A stretch of DNA of 64,000 nt from Cunninghamia lanceolata (GCA_027924645.1 BSBN01000213.1:37946501-38010500); one strand, 5' to 3'; shown: positions 1 through 11,423, counted from the stretch's first letter. Made by a program: numbers and translations. Notes: generated from the sequence alone by a model not told the origin.

Positions 1-627
1 AGTGTAGTGGTTCACATGTAGCATTTTAAGTCTTGTGATCATAATTGCTTATAATGCCTATCTTGGAGAATGTTCCAAATAGATGATTGTTTGGCCGACT
101 TTGATGTTCATTCCAAAGTTGATGACTTGTATAAATAAGTGTTGTGAAGTCGTGGAAATGTGTGGTGTGAGTGAAGATTTGGATGTAGTGAGGAATTGAG
201 TAGGGGCAAAGTAGAGGTGTTGTGCGCTTCAATGGAACTGAACCTTGCATGAAGAAGATGTTGTTTCTTAGTTCAATCTTTTAGTGTTAACATTGTAAAT
301 GTTCTTGTAGGCAGTGAGCCTCCTTTGAGCAGTGAGCTCTGGGCAGTGCGCCCGAAGGCAAGTGCCTTCCCATTTTCTATTCTTTTAATAGAATATAAAT
401 CTTATGTGTTAACCCCCACCATGCTTTTTCCCTTAACCGGGTTTCCACGTAAAAATTCTGGTGTTATGTGTGTTGATTATGTATCTACTCTTGTGTTGTT
501 GATTCATACTTTCATGGTTATATCATTAATCTATTTATAAGTGATAAAGAAGATTAAATGCAGCAAAATATAAATATTTGTGACAACTGATTCACCACCA
601 TCTCATTTGTCTGCCCTAATTTCAACA
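1..627 (+). repeat. 5' LTR of Copia-A (3' part only)
   Basis: Bases 1-627 match the last part of the 3' LTR at about 12596-13212. A TATAAATA box lies at 130-137, so transcripts probably start some 30 bases further on. The leader then holds three copies of a GCAGTGAGC-like repeat at 311-353. The LTR ends with CAACA at 627, just before the primer-binding site. About 800 bases of the LTR must lie upstream of the window. Confidence 0.92.
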
Positions 628-629
628 AT

Positions 630-647
630 TGGTATCAGAGCCAGTTC
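630..647 (+). other. Primer-binding site of Copia-A (tRNA-iMet type)
   Basis: TGGTATCAGAGCC begins two bases after the LTR end. It matches the standard plant copia primer site complementary to the 3' end of initiator methionine tRNA. Confidence 0.9.
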
Positions 648-683
648 CTCTAAAAGAAGCTTGACCGCTTGAGGAGATCTAGG

Positions 684-3600
684 ATGTCGACTTACAAGAA
701 GGATAGTCCGAGATTTGATGGAACAAATTACTCTCTTTGGAAGAGTCGCATGGAGTGCCAATGGATGGGTGATGCTTATTAGTTGATAACAAAGGATGAG
801 TATAAGCCCCCCGAGAAAGGTCCTTCAACTCCAGATGAACTCAAAGATGCTAAAAGCAACATTCAGGCTAAAGAAGCATTGTTAAGTGCCCTGATTGATA
901 CAGAAATGACAAATGTCCTAGAATTGAAAACTTCTCATGAAATATGGAAGAAGTTGGAAACACTATATGAAGGTGATGCATATGTCAAATGTGCTAAGTT
1001 ACAGAGCTTGAAGGGTAGATATGAAAGTTTGAGGATGAGTGAAGATGAAAACATCACTTCCTACATGTAGAAGGTGAATGAACTTGTGTGCAGTATCAGG
1101 TGTGTTGGTGGAAACTGGAAGAATCAGAGATTGTTGGCAAGGTGCTTAGATCCTTACTTGCTTCATACAAGCATAGAGTTGCTGCTATTGAGGAAATTAG
1201 GATTGTGACAACTGTTACAAGGGATCAGTTGGTTGGCAAGGTTTCAACATTTGAAATGGTGAGTTTGGCGATTCCCTTCCTAAATCAGAATCTACTTTTA
1301 AGGCCAGTGTTTCCAGGAAGCAAAGATTTGATCTAGGTGAAAGCTCTTCAAGAAGACTAACCAGCTATGAGAAGACAAGGAAGGAACTTGAACAAGATGA
1401 AACGGAGCTTGAAGAAATTGAAGCCCTCATTGCCAAAAGATTACCTAGAGGATCTGGTAAGTATGAAGGAAAGTTGCCTTTCAATTTTTTTGCTTGCAAT
1501 AAGATTGGTCATTTTGCTTCAAGATGTCTGGAGAGGGTTTCAAAGCCAAACCCTAACAGACCTAGGTTTCAGAAGAAATGCTACTATGTCCAAGAAGCTA
1601 TTGATGAAGGAGTTACAGATGATGAATCTGATAAGGGAAGTACATTTGGAAATGAATGGGTGTTCATTGCTATCAAAGAAGAAAATCTGGTGTCTATTGA
1701 ATCTATTAGCTATATGAATGTGGAAAGTGCCTTGGTTGCTTAGGTTGAAGAAAAGGATGAATGGGTGATTGACAACGGATGTTCTCACCATATGACAGGT
1801 GATAAAAGTAAGTTTGTAAGTATGGAAAGATATGAAGGTGGAATTGTGAAGTTTGAAGACAATTCAGCTGGCAGAATCTGTGGTAGAGGATCCATCTCTT
1901 TTGATGGCAAGTACAACACTAATGATGTTTTGTATGTAGAAGGGTTGAAGCATAATCTTCTCAGTGTTGGATAGTTAGTTGACAAAGGGTATGACCTCCA
2001 ATTCAAGGATGGAAAATGCAAAATCTTGGAAAGCTCCAGAACTTAGATTGCATCTGGTACACAGACGAGAGGTAATACCTTTCATTTAAGTTGCACTGAT
2101 AAAAGATCTTTGATTTCTCAGATTAATCAGAGTTGGTTATGGCATAGAAGAATGTGTCATGTAAATTTTGATAACATTGTCAAGATAAGTACTACTTAGG
2201 CTGTGAGCGATCTTCCAAAGCTTGTAAAATATGCTAATAGCATGTGTAAGGAATGTCAGTTGGGCAAACAGAACATAAAAACATTCAAAAGTAAATAACA
2301 ATTTTCAAGTGGATTGTTGGAACTTGTGCACACTGATTTGTGTGGTCCTGCCAGAGTTAGGAGTTTGCAAGGAGACATATACTTTATGTTGTTGATTGAT
2401 GATTACTCCCGGATGATGTGGGTCACTTTCTTGAGAGAGAAATCAGAGGCTCTTGACAAATTCAAGGTGTTCAAGGCTAGAGTGGAGAATGAGATTGGTG
2501 TGAAGATAAAGTGTCTGAGATCTGATAGAGGTGGGAGTTTACCTCCGGTGAGTTTAATGCATTTTGTGAAAAGCATGGAATAAGAAGACAGTTATTTGCT
2601 CCTAGGACTCCTTAGCAGAATGGAGTTGTGGAAAGGAAGAACCAGACTATTCAAGAGGCTTCTAGAACCATGATGATGGAATAAAATGTTCCATATGTCT
2701 ATTGGAGAGAGGTTGTGAGTACTACTGTCTACACTCTTAACCAGGTGCAGATCAAAGGTAATACTGGTAAAACCCCTTATGAACTATGGTTTGGTAATGC
2801 TCCTACTGTGAAATACTTCAAAATTTTTGGTAGTAAATTCTATATCAAAAGAGATGAAGATCTAGGCAAGTTTGATGCAAGGTGTGATGAAGGAATATTT
2901 TTGGGTTATTCTAAGCAAAGCAAGGCATACCAGTGCTTTAACAAGAGATTGAAAGGGATTGTTGAAAGTGCTAATGTCAAGGTAGATGAAAGCATGGAGA
3001 GACCCTCCAAGTTTTGTGGATATGAATCAGATGATGAAAATGAAAAGCAAGTTCAATGTCAATCTCAAATTCACATTGATCCAAAAAATCTAGTGACTCA
3101 AGAAGTTAATGAAAATGCTGAGGAACAAGTTCAAGAATCAGAAGTTCAAGAAAATCTCAAAACTCCCAGGTATGTAAGGTTGAATCATTCTGAAGATCAG
3201 ATAATAGGAGATAGAAATAAAGGTGTTCAAACTAGAAGAAAAATTATTGAAGAACAAGTGGAGTATTGTTTAATTTCAAAGATTAAACCAAAATCAGTGA
3301 ATGAAGCATGTAATGATGAAAATTGGGTAAAAGCAATGAAAGAATAATTAATGCAAATTGAAAAGAATCATACATGGGATCTTGTTCATAGACCTAAAGA
3401 CAAAAATGTAATTGCAACTAAATGGGTCTTTCGGAATAAATTGAATGAAGATGGTGAAGTTGTGAGAAACAAAGCAAGATTGGTGTGCAAAGGATATTCT
3501 CAGGTAGAGGGAATTGATTTTGAAGAAAATTTCGCTCCGGTGGCAAAAATCGAAGCAGTTAGATTGTTTCTTGCCTTTGCTACTTACAAAGATTTCAAAG

Positions 3601-4027
3601 TTTACCAAATGGATGTCAAGTCAACATTCTTGAATAAAGAGTTGGAAGAAGAAGTCTACATTGAGCAACTAGAAGGATTCCAGTTTTTTGATCAAGGAGA
3701 TATGGTCTGCAGATTGAAGAAAGCATTGTATGGACTTAAACAAGCCCCAAGAGCCTGGTATGCAAGGTTAGATAAAGTTAGGCTTTAACAAAGGAACTGC
3801 TGACAGTAATCTTTATTTCAAAATTGATCATGAACACATCTTGATTGTTGAGGTATTTGTTGATGATATCATCTTTGGTGGAAATGAGAGCATGTGTAAA
3901 AAATTTGTTGATCAGATGCAAAGTGAATTTGAGATGTCCTTGCTTGGTGAAATGAATTTATTCTTAGGTCTGCAAATCATTTAGTCAGAAAAAGGCATCT
4001 TCATATCTCAGTCTAAGTATGTGAAAG
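684..4027 (+). pseudogene. Copia-A gag-pol, first part (gag, protease, integrase, start of reverse transcriptase)
   Basis: The ATG at 684 opens a gag beginning MSTYKKDS. Gag runs to about 1740 and includes a degenerate zinc knuckle near 1485-1530, where the first cysteine is replaced by phenylalanine. The protease site near 1765 reads VIDNGCSHH rather than the usual D-S/T-G. The integrase core lies at about 2150-2700 (HTDLCGPA, RSDRGG, NGVVERK), and reverse transcriptase starts near 3350 ([13 protein letters not shown]). In-frame stops occur at about 781, 1068, 1741, 1971, 2208, 2295, 2611 and 3346. There are also frameshifts near 1100, 2540 and 3780. It corresponds residue for residue to Copia-C at 36160-40321. 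The break at 4030 is the nested LARD-1 insertion, after which the protein resumes at 10644. Confidence 0.93.
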
Positions 4028-4029
4028 AG
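4025..4029. repeat. Target-site duplication of LARD-1 (left copy, AAGAG)
   Basis: AAGAG here and AAGAG at 10639-10643 flank the inserted element exactly. Joining the two sides of the host copia at this point restores its reading frame. Confidence 0.93.
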
Positions 4030-4730
4030 TGTTGTCACCCAGATTTGCACCGTTGCTGCAGCTGTAAAACTTTAGCAATTTAGAGAAACATGGGATCTTT
4101 CCAGGTCTGTGGGTCACCTGTGATGGAAAGAACCTCTGGAGAAGGCCGGCTTCCTATTAGTACTCCACCTATACTGCTTATACTAAAGTCTTTGCAGAGA
4201 AAAGGGTAAGAAAGATTGCATTAAAATGAAACCTACTGTCTAAGGTGATGCACCAAAAGATCATCAGAGACTACATAGAACTGACACACTATAGAACCAG
4301 TAATAATAAGGCTCCCTTACACAACCTAGCAAATCATAATCCTTGCATCCAGGCACCAACATGAAATACAGCTCCAAGGACAAAGAACATCACAAAGATC
4401 TGCACTAACACTAAGGACACGCAATATCAGAAGAAATGGGAAGGTATGAACTGCTCATTACTGCTAAAAAGGTGTTACAATGCTGTATATCTTTGAAAAT
4501 GGGTTACAAGACTATTCACTTCTGTAAAAGAACTCAGGAAATTACAATATACAGAGTAGTGAATAGCAAGAACTGCTAAATAATGAACAAGGAAGAAGAC
4601 TATATACTTCCCAAATAGCTGTAAACAGATAAAGATCAGCCCTCTCCATTTTCATGGGTGTCATAAATATCCCCAAAATATCTGTCCAAAGTCCTCCAAA
4701 ATGGGTTCCCAATGCAGAAAAGGTCAAGGC

Positions 4731-4813
4731 ATGCCATCAACTATCATGCCATCAACTATCATAAAGGCACTTGAAAATATCTTTGAATGCCTTTAAATGA
4801 TAGTTGATGGCAT
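4731..4813. repeat. Hairpin with duplicated arm inside LARD-1 left LTR
   Basis: The left arm at 4746-4769 (ATGCCATCAACTATCAT, then AAAGGCA) is complementary to the right arm at 4788-4813, with only a two-base bulge and a loop of about 18 bases. The first 15 bases of the left arm are also present as an extra direct copy at 4731-4745. The same hairpin, without the extra copy and with one mismatch, lies in the other LTR at 9341-9408. Confidence 0.85.
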
Positions 4814-5065
4814 AAAAATAAGTCAAATCTGTGCAATAATTCCCTGCAACATCATAAATGTTTGATATTTTCACAATAAATGACATAAATACATAATTTT
4901 CTACATTCATTCAACATTAACTAAGTGATTTATAATTACATCACCTTAGCTAATGCTTTACAATTCAAAAATTTATACAAACTCATGTAGAAAATAATGA
5001 CATTTATGACATAACATTTAATCTGATGAGAAGCGCACAACGAAAACGGACAATAGATCAAAAAT

Positions 5066-5510
5066 TGAACCTTTGAACTCTTGAACCCTTGAACCTCTGA
5101 ACCTTCGAACCTTTTGCTATTCAAAACTTGGCAATTTTTTGGTCCCTTGAACCTTTGAATCGTTGAACCTTTGAACTTTCAAAGGTTTGAAGGTTCGAAG
5201 GTTCAAAGGTTCAAACTTTTTCTAAGCTCGACAAACAGATCTTTGAACCTTTGAACCGTTGAACCTTTGAACCTTTGAAAGGTTCGAAGGTTTGAAGGTT
5301 CAAACTTTGAACTTTTTGTACCTTTTGAACTTTCAAACTTTTTGTTGTTCAAACTTGGCGGATTTTTGGTCCTTTGAACCTTTGAACCGTTGAACCTTTG
5401 AACTTTTGAAGGTTCAAAGGTTCGAAGGTTCAAAGGTTCAAACTTTTTCTAAGTTCCTTTGAACCTTTGCTGTTCAAATTTTTGAACTTTCAAACTTTTT
5501 GTGTTGTTCA
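5066..5510. repeat. GGTTCAAAGG / CCTTTGAACC self-complementary array, left LTR
   Basis: The stretch is built from short blocks of CCTTTGAACC, CGTTGAACC and their complements GGTTCAAAGG and GGTTCGAAGG, with AACTTTTTG spacers. Runs of one orientation are followed by runs of the other, so the transcript could fold into long imperfect hairpins. Small reading frames through it are by-products of the repeat. Confidence 0.88.
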
Positions 5511-6388
5511 AACGGTCACTCTTATGACTGATTTTTTGGGATTGATTTGGACAGTGACAATATGACTACTTTTAGGCATTCAAGGACTGTTAACTACTCT
5601 TATGACTGATTTTTCTCCTTACTGTGTATCACTGCCACCTCTAGCTTTGCTGGTTGGTTCCTCCCTTAACATAGATTTAAACTGAAAATGAAAAATATAG
5701 CCTTAGGATTGGTGAAAAGTTCTCGAAAACTATAAACTAGGTTCGTGAGAAATTTATTGGGTTTTTTCGTCTTCTGGTTTCCTAATTTATATCCAAAAAG
5801 CTTAAGAACCTAGATCGTACTTTTCCAGATATAGTGAAAACATGCGACTGCTGTCCTGTTGTCTTCATTGTGTAATGTCTCTGTGGTTGCCTTCCTGCTG
5901 ACTGTTATTGCTCTAGATAGATGTGGTCTGAAATGTTCTATAAGGTCTATGAGCTGGGCTCAACCCTTGTGGGAGCCACATTTCCCTCCACTCATAATGT
6001 ACCCTGATTGAGCTTGCAGTGAAAATTTAGGTAACATCTTTGGCGACATCTGCTATATGTTTGCTTGCTAAACATTAGACCAGTAGCCTGAAGCATATCC
6101 ATTGGGCATAGGGTCACTTTGAGACTTTTCAAAACACCTTTGACAAACCATTTCTGACTTTTGTAACTCAATAGAACAGCAGTGAAAGACACCTGAAACC
6201 GAAATAGAAAAGCAAAATGCAAAAAGCAACCTAGCTAACTATGCTGGAAGCACTTAGGGAATTGAAAACTACTGCACCTACTCTATCCTAACCAAGAAAG
6301 ACACTAAGTCAAACAAAACCATTTACTGTTTGGTTGAAGTAACTAACTTTTCTGCATAGTATACAATTTTTTCCATGCTTGAGGACAA

Positions 6389-8272
6389 CTATAAAGAGAG
6401 GAAATATGAACAGAAATTCAACAAAGAGCTGCAATACCTCTTGAAGAACATACACATGTTCACTAACCTTTTCACATGAAATGTAAAAATTCCTGCCCTG
6501 AGGTAGAAAAGTGACTTGCTCTGCTCTTTCCTAGCTGTATCTTCATGCTTGGGTGCAAGCAAGATATGAATATCCTTGTTGGCCTCTATTCTGGCTAGAT
6601 AACTAATTGGGCATCCTCTAGAAAGAGTGCCTTCAAAACTCTCCATGCTAGCTCCTTGTTGTTCCAAATCATGTAGCTATTTCTCTTCGTGTTTTTTATC
6701 TGTTGTTTCAAATAGTGTTGGCTCAATATCCAAAATTGGGCAAAAAGATGCTACCTCTTGTGTCAAAACAGACTTTAGATCATCCCAAAATGAAACTACC
6801 TCATGAGCTAAATATTCATTTCCATATTGAATTCCACGAACCAGCAACTCATCACACTATTCAACAACCTGTAGCTGTCTAAAGTCTTGGGTAAGCACAG
6901 TCATATCTTCTCCATTTTGTTTAGCAACTGAAGGTAGCTCGTCATACCAAAACATATCAGCCTCATGTCCACCAAGTTTCTCTTGTTTATCTATCTCCTC
7001 ATCAGACTGTTCTTGCTCATATTCAAACCTGTGAACTCACTGTCCTGATTTAGCATGATCTGCAACTTCTTCCAGTAGGTTTAATCCTTTGTCACCCAGT
7101 TTAGAGACAAAAACTTCAAGGTCATCCCAAAAAGACTCTTCCTCACACTCTTCATGAGATTTTGATGGAGGATAGTTGTTTTCTGCTTCATAATAGCTCT
7201 CAGCCAGCTGTGCAGGTTCCAAGAAAGGCTTACTTTCACTTTCTTTCACTTGATCCAAGACCCCATTGTCAGATTGCTTAGTTTTAATCATCAACTCCTC
7301 ATATTGTTAAACCTCTTCTTGCTGGTCTGAAATTGCTGGCAAGCTGGGTACCTGAAAGCTTTCTTCATCTTGTTCAACAAAAGCAGGTAATTGATCAAAC
7401 AAGAAAACCAAATCTTCCTCACACTCTTCATGTGGTGCCTTTTCCAATGACACTTGAGCATCCCATCTTTGCAACTGAAGACCTCTACCTCGCAACCTCT
7501 GAATGCTGCCTTCATTCATTTTATAAACAACACTAGAAAATTCATCAAATGAATGAAAATGTAAGAGATTTAGAGACAATCCTAAGCCTACATCCTCTCC
7601 ACATGTATTATGTTCATATTTAACTAGGGACATAGTACAAACAACAGCAACCGACTGTTCCTCTTGTTTTTGATCTTCATGTTCATATTTTCCCCTTGGT
7701 ATAGGATTCAATTTCCCATCTTCCTGATCTTGGACTGGTATGGAAGGAATAACTTTGCTGAGGTTTGGCATCTTATAACCAGGATACCTAGTCCAAGAAG
7801 GTTGCCATGGCTGTTCAGGAAGATGATATGGTTCAGATTCCTGACATGACTGAAACTAAGGATTAACGGATTGGTTTGACTGATTTTGCTCATTTATGGG
7901 CCCTTATTGTAAAGAATATCCTTGCTGCCTCTTTAAATCATCCAGCTGCTTGTTCTAGTCAAAACAAATGTTCTCGGTATTTGCAATCTCTATTCTCTCA
8001 TCATTTTGAAACTGATTGGGAAAGTAGTATTGCTGGCTTGGCATAAAATGAGATTCTTGAGGCTAGTCATAGGCATACAGTGGCTGCCATGGAGTCTGTA
8101 CATGGGTGGGAGGGTGGTAAGTATGATAGACTGGTTGGTTATCAACTATCAATGGGCTGTTTGGACTAAAACCAGCTATATGACCGTTATGATACGACTC
8201 ATAAAATGATGTATGGACAGGACTTTCATGAAATGGTGGAAAGTAAGACACATTTCTTTGAAAAGAAGACAT
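6389..8272 (-). pseudogene. LARD-1 internal reading frame, proline- and acid-rich protein, broken
   Basis: An ATG at 8272 opens a minus-strand frame beginning MSSFQRNVSYFPPFHES. It starts about 345 bases inside the primer-site-like motif, the right place for a retroelement's first gene. The frame continues with several stops and shifts through 7771-7307, 7294-7037 and 6667-6389. The N-terminal part is rich in proline, tyrosine, histidine and glutamine. The later part is acidic and contains a degenerate internal repeat: HEECEEDLVFLFDQ near 7425, HEECEEESFWDDLEVF near 7150 and VSFWDDLKSVL near 6790. No zinc knuckle, protease or polymerase motif is visible. It could be a diverged gag or an unrelated passenger gene. 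I do not recognise it. Confidence 0.6.
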
Positions 8273-8616
8273 ACTGCGGCATTTATATATGCTGAAAACT
8301 CATTGAAAAACTTTCACAATAAAAATCAAGTCTGATTTTTAGTAAAATAAGTACATACCAACACTTGTCTTCTCAAAACCAATAGATATTTCTTTCTAGA
8401 GTCACCAAGTGTGTGTTTTCCTTGCCTCCCAAGGCAGGTTTTGTTGACATACACACCAATATCAGTAATGTATAAACTGTTTTGCACTAGTTTTTACTAA
8501 ACCAAAGCTTGGAGTCACCAGGTATGTATTTAAAAACACCTCAAAAGGCAAAAATCAACTGATGTACACACCAAACAATAGTGAAAAGTATAAAAATGGA
8601 CTGAGAATCAGTCACA

Positions 8617-8634
8617 GTCCCACTGGGCATGCCA
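8617..8634 (-). other. Putative primer-binding site of LARD-1
   Basis: On the minus strand TGGCATGCCCAGTGGGAC follows the end of the right LTR after five bases. The TGG start and position are those of a retroelement primer site. I cannot assign the tRNA with confidence. Confidence 0.6.
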
Positions 8635-9340
8635 AAAGTTGTTGTCACCCAGATTTGCACCCTTGTTGCAGCTATAAAACTTCAGCAATCTAGAGAAACA
8701 TGGGATCTCTCCAGGTCTGTGGGTCACCTGTGATGGAAAGAACCTCCGGAGAAGGCCGGATTCCTATTGGTACTCCACCTATACTGTTTATACTAAAGCC
8801 TTTGCAGAGAAAAGGGTAAGAAAGATTGCATTAAAATGAAACCTACTGTCTAAGGTGATGCACCAAAAGATCATCAGAGACTACATAGAACTGACACACT
8901 ACAGAACCAGTAATAATAAGGCTCCCTTACACAACCCAACAAATCATAATCCTTGCATCAAGGCACCAACATGAAATACAGCTCCAAGGACAAAGAACAT
9001 CACAAAGATCTGCACTAACACTAAGGACATGCAATATCAAAAGAAATGGGAAGGTATGAACTGCTCATTACTGCTAAAAAGGTGTTACAATGTTGTATAT
9101 CTCTAAAAATGGGTTACAAGACTGTTCACTTCTGTAAAAGAACTCAGGAAATTACAATATACAGAGTAGTGAATAGCAAGAACTCCTGAATAATGAACAA
9201 GGAAGAAGACTATATACTTCCCAAACAGTTGTAAATAGATAAAGATCAGCCCTCTCCATTTTCATGGGTGTCATAAATATCCCCAAAATATCTGTCCAAA
9301 GTCCTCCAAAATGGGTTCCCAATGCAAAAAAGGTCAAGGC

Positions 9341-9408
9341 ACGCCATCAACTATCATAAAGGCACTTGAAAATATCTTTGAATGCCTTTAAATGATAGTT
9401 GATGGCAT
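9341..9408. repeat. Hairpin in LARD-1 right LTR
   Basis: The arms at 9341-9364 and 9383-9408 are complementary, as in the left LTR copy. One base differs (ACGCC instead of ATGCC), giving a single mismatch in the stem. Confidence 0.82.
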
Positions 9409-9656
9409 AAAAATAAGTCAAATCTGTGCAATAATTCCCTGCAGCATCATAAATGTTTGATAATTTCACAATAAATGACATAAATACATAATTTTCTACA
9501 TTGAATCAACATTAACTAAGTGATTTATAATTACATCACCTTAGCTAATGCTTTACAATTCAAAAATTTATACAAACTCATGCAGAAAATAATGACATTT
9601 ATGACATAACATTTAATCTGATGAGGAGCGCACAGCGGAAACGAAAAATAGATCAA

Positions 9657-10118
9657 AAATTGAACCTTTGTACTCTTGCACCCTTGAACCTCTGAACCTT
9701 CGAACCTTTTGCTATTTGAATTTTTGCTGTTCAAAACTTGGCAATTTTTTGGTCTCTTGAACCTTTGAACCTTTGAACTGTTGAACCTTTGAACTTTCAA
9801 AGGTTCGAAGGTTCAAAGGTTCAAACTTTTTCTAAGCTCGAAAAACAGATCTTTGAACCTTTGAACCGTTAAACCTTTGAACCTTTGAAAGGTTCAAAGG
9901 TTCGAAGGTTCGAAGGTTCAAACTTTGAACTTTTTGTACCTTTTAAACTTTTAAACTTTTTGTTGTTCGAACTTGGTAGATTTTTGGTCCTTTGAACCTT
10001 TGAACCATTGAACCTTTGAACTTTTGAAGGTTCAAAGGTTCAAACTTTTTCTAAGTTCCTTTGAACCTTTGCTGTTTGAACTTTTGAACTTTCAAACTTT
10101 TTGTGTTGTTCGAACGGT
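9657..10118. repeat. GGTTCAAAGG / CCTTTGAACC array, right LTR
   Basis: It is the counterpart of the array at 5066-5510, with the same units but different numbers of units in several blocks. The array has therefore changed length since the element inserted. Confidence 0.87.
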
Positions 10119-10638
10119 CACTCTTATGACTGATTTTTTGGGATTGATTTGGACAGTGACAATATGATTACTTTTAGGCATTCAAGGACTGTTAACTACT
10201 CTTATGACTGATTTTTTTCCTTACTGTGTATCTCTGCCACCTCTAGCTTTGCTAGTTGGTTCCTCCCTTAACAGAGATTTAAACTAAAAATGAAAAATAT
10301 AGCCTTAGGACTGGTGAAAAGTTCTCAAAAACTATAAACTAGGTTCATGAGAAATTTATTGGGTTTTTTCGTCTTCTGGTTTCCTAATTTATATCTGAAA
10401 AGATCAAGAACCCAGATCATACTTTTCCCGATATAGTGAAAACACGCGACTACTGTCCTGCTGTCTTCATTGTGCAATGTCTCTGTGGTTGCCTTCCTGG
10501 TGACTGTTATTGCTCTAGACAGATGTGGTCTGAAATGTTCTATAAGGTCTATGAGTTGGGCTCAACCCTTGTGGGAGCCACATTTCCCTCCACTCATAAT
10601 GTAACCTGATTGAGCTTGCAGTGAAAATTTAGGTAACA

Positions 10639-10643
10639 AAGAG
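10639..10643. repeat. Target-site duplication of LARD-1 (right copy, AAGAG)
   Basis: It is identical to 4025-4029 and immediately follows the terminal CA of the right LTR. Confidence 0.93.
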
Positions 10644-11423
10644 TTGTTGAAAAAGTTTGGAATGGAGGATTCAAAACCAATGAGTACTCCTATGATAACT
10701 GGATGCAAGTTGAGTAAAGATGATGATTCTCCTAAGGCAAAGCAGAAAAGGTATAGATTAATGATTAGAGGATTGCTTTATCTGACTCATACCAGACCTG
10801 ATATTATAAATGCAGTTGGCCTTGTTGCTAGATTTCAAGCTGATCCTAGAGAATCTCATGTTGTAGCAGTCAAAAGAATCTTTAGATATTTGAAGGGAAC
10901 ATCTGATTATGGCTTATGGTATCCTAAGGGTGATGATTTCACTCTTCATGCATATACAGATGCTGATTGGGCAGGAGATGTGGATGACAAGAAAAGTACT
11001 AGTGGTGGTGCATTTTTCTTGGTTAAGAGATTGGTTTCTTGGTTGAGAAAAAAACAAGAGGTAATTTCTGTGTCTACTGCAGAGGCAGAGTATATAGAAG
11101 CAACAAACAATTGTACTCAAGTTTTGTGGATGAAGCAAATGTTGAAGGATATCAGAATTGTGTTGGAAGAGCCTATTACAATCTTCTGTGATAACTCAAG
11201 TGCAATAAACATTTCAAAGAATCCGGTGTTGCACTCAAAGACAAAAAATATATCCATCAAGTTTCACTTTTTGAGAGAGAAGGTAAATGAAAATGAAGTT
11301 GGATTGGAGTTTGTTTCTTCAAAGGATTAGATTGCGGATATCTTCACTAAGCCTCTACCTAAGGACACTTTTAAGTATCTCAGAGGGAAGCTAGGGGTGA
11401 TTACCCCACCTGTTCAGAACTAA
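10644..11423 (+). pseudogene. Copia-A pol, second part (end of reverse transcriptase and RNase H)
   Basis: This is the continuation of the reading interrupted at 4030. It begins LLKKFGMEDSKPMSTPM, then TRPDI, the conserved end of copia reverse transcriptase. RNase H follows (YTDADWAGDVDDKKSTSGG, STAEAEYIEA, ITIFCDNSSAI). One premature stop at 11328-11330 replaces the glutamine of SSKDQI. The normal end, after GVITPPVQN, is the TAA at 11421-11423. Apart from that single stop this part is open, so it is less decayed than the first part. Confidence 0.93.

Larger units (their letters stand above)
4030..6036 (-). repeat. LARD-1 left LTR (3' LTR of the minus-strand element)
   Basis: It starts TGTTGTCACCC and ends GGTAACA on the plus strand, and repeats at 8640-10638 with only scattered differences. 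It contains a strong hairpin (4746-4813), a duplicated 15-mer at 4731-4760 that is single in the other LTR, and a dense GGTTCAAAGG/CCTTTGAACC array (about 5066-5510). Confidence 0.93.
4030..10638 (-). mobile_element. LARD-1: non-autonomous LTR retrotransposon nested in Copia-A
   Basis: Two LTRs of about 2.0 kb (4030-6036 and 8640-10638) flank an internal region of about 2.6 kb, and a 5-bp duplication AAGAG surrounds the whole. Minus orientation is supported in three ways. A primer-site-like TGGCATGCCCAGTGGGAC lies just inside the right LTR. The sequence GATGTCGCCAAAGA, as at the 3' end of Tat/Ogre-type elements, lies just inside the left LTR. The only coherent reading frame is on the minus strand. 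I see no protease, reverse transcriptase, RNase H or integrase, so movement would need enzymes from another element. Long LTRs with a short pol-less interior match the LARD class. Confidence 0.88.
8640..10638 (-). repeat. LARD-1 right LTR (5' LTR of the minus-strand element)
   Basis: It is the second copy of the LTR at 4030-6036, with the same ends, the same hairpin (9341-9408) and the same repeat array (about 9657-10118). The differences between the two copies are mostly transitions and small changes in repeat number. Confidence 0.93.

Noticed and set aside
5203..5433. Open frame in the GGTTCAAAGG array
   Set aside because: The frame is a product of the simple repeat, with no conserved protein feature.
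6037..6060. TGGCGACATC after the left LARD-1 LTR as a plus-strand primer site
   Set aside because: It matches no common primer site. Read on the minus strand it is the usual Tat-type end before the 3' LTR, and the minus-strand gene and primer site fit better.
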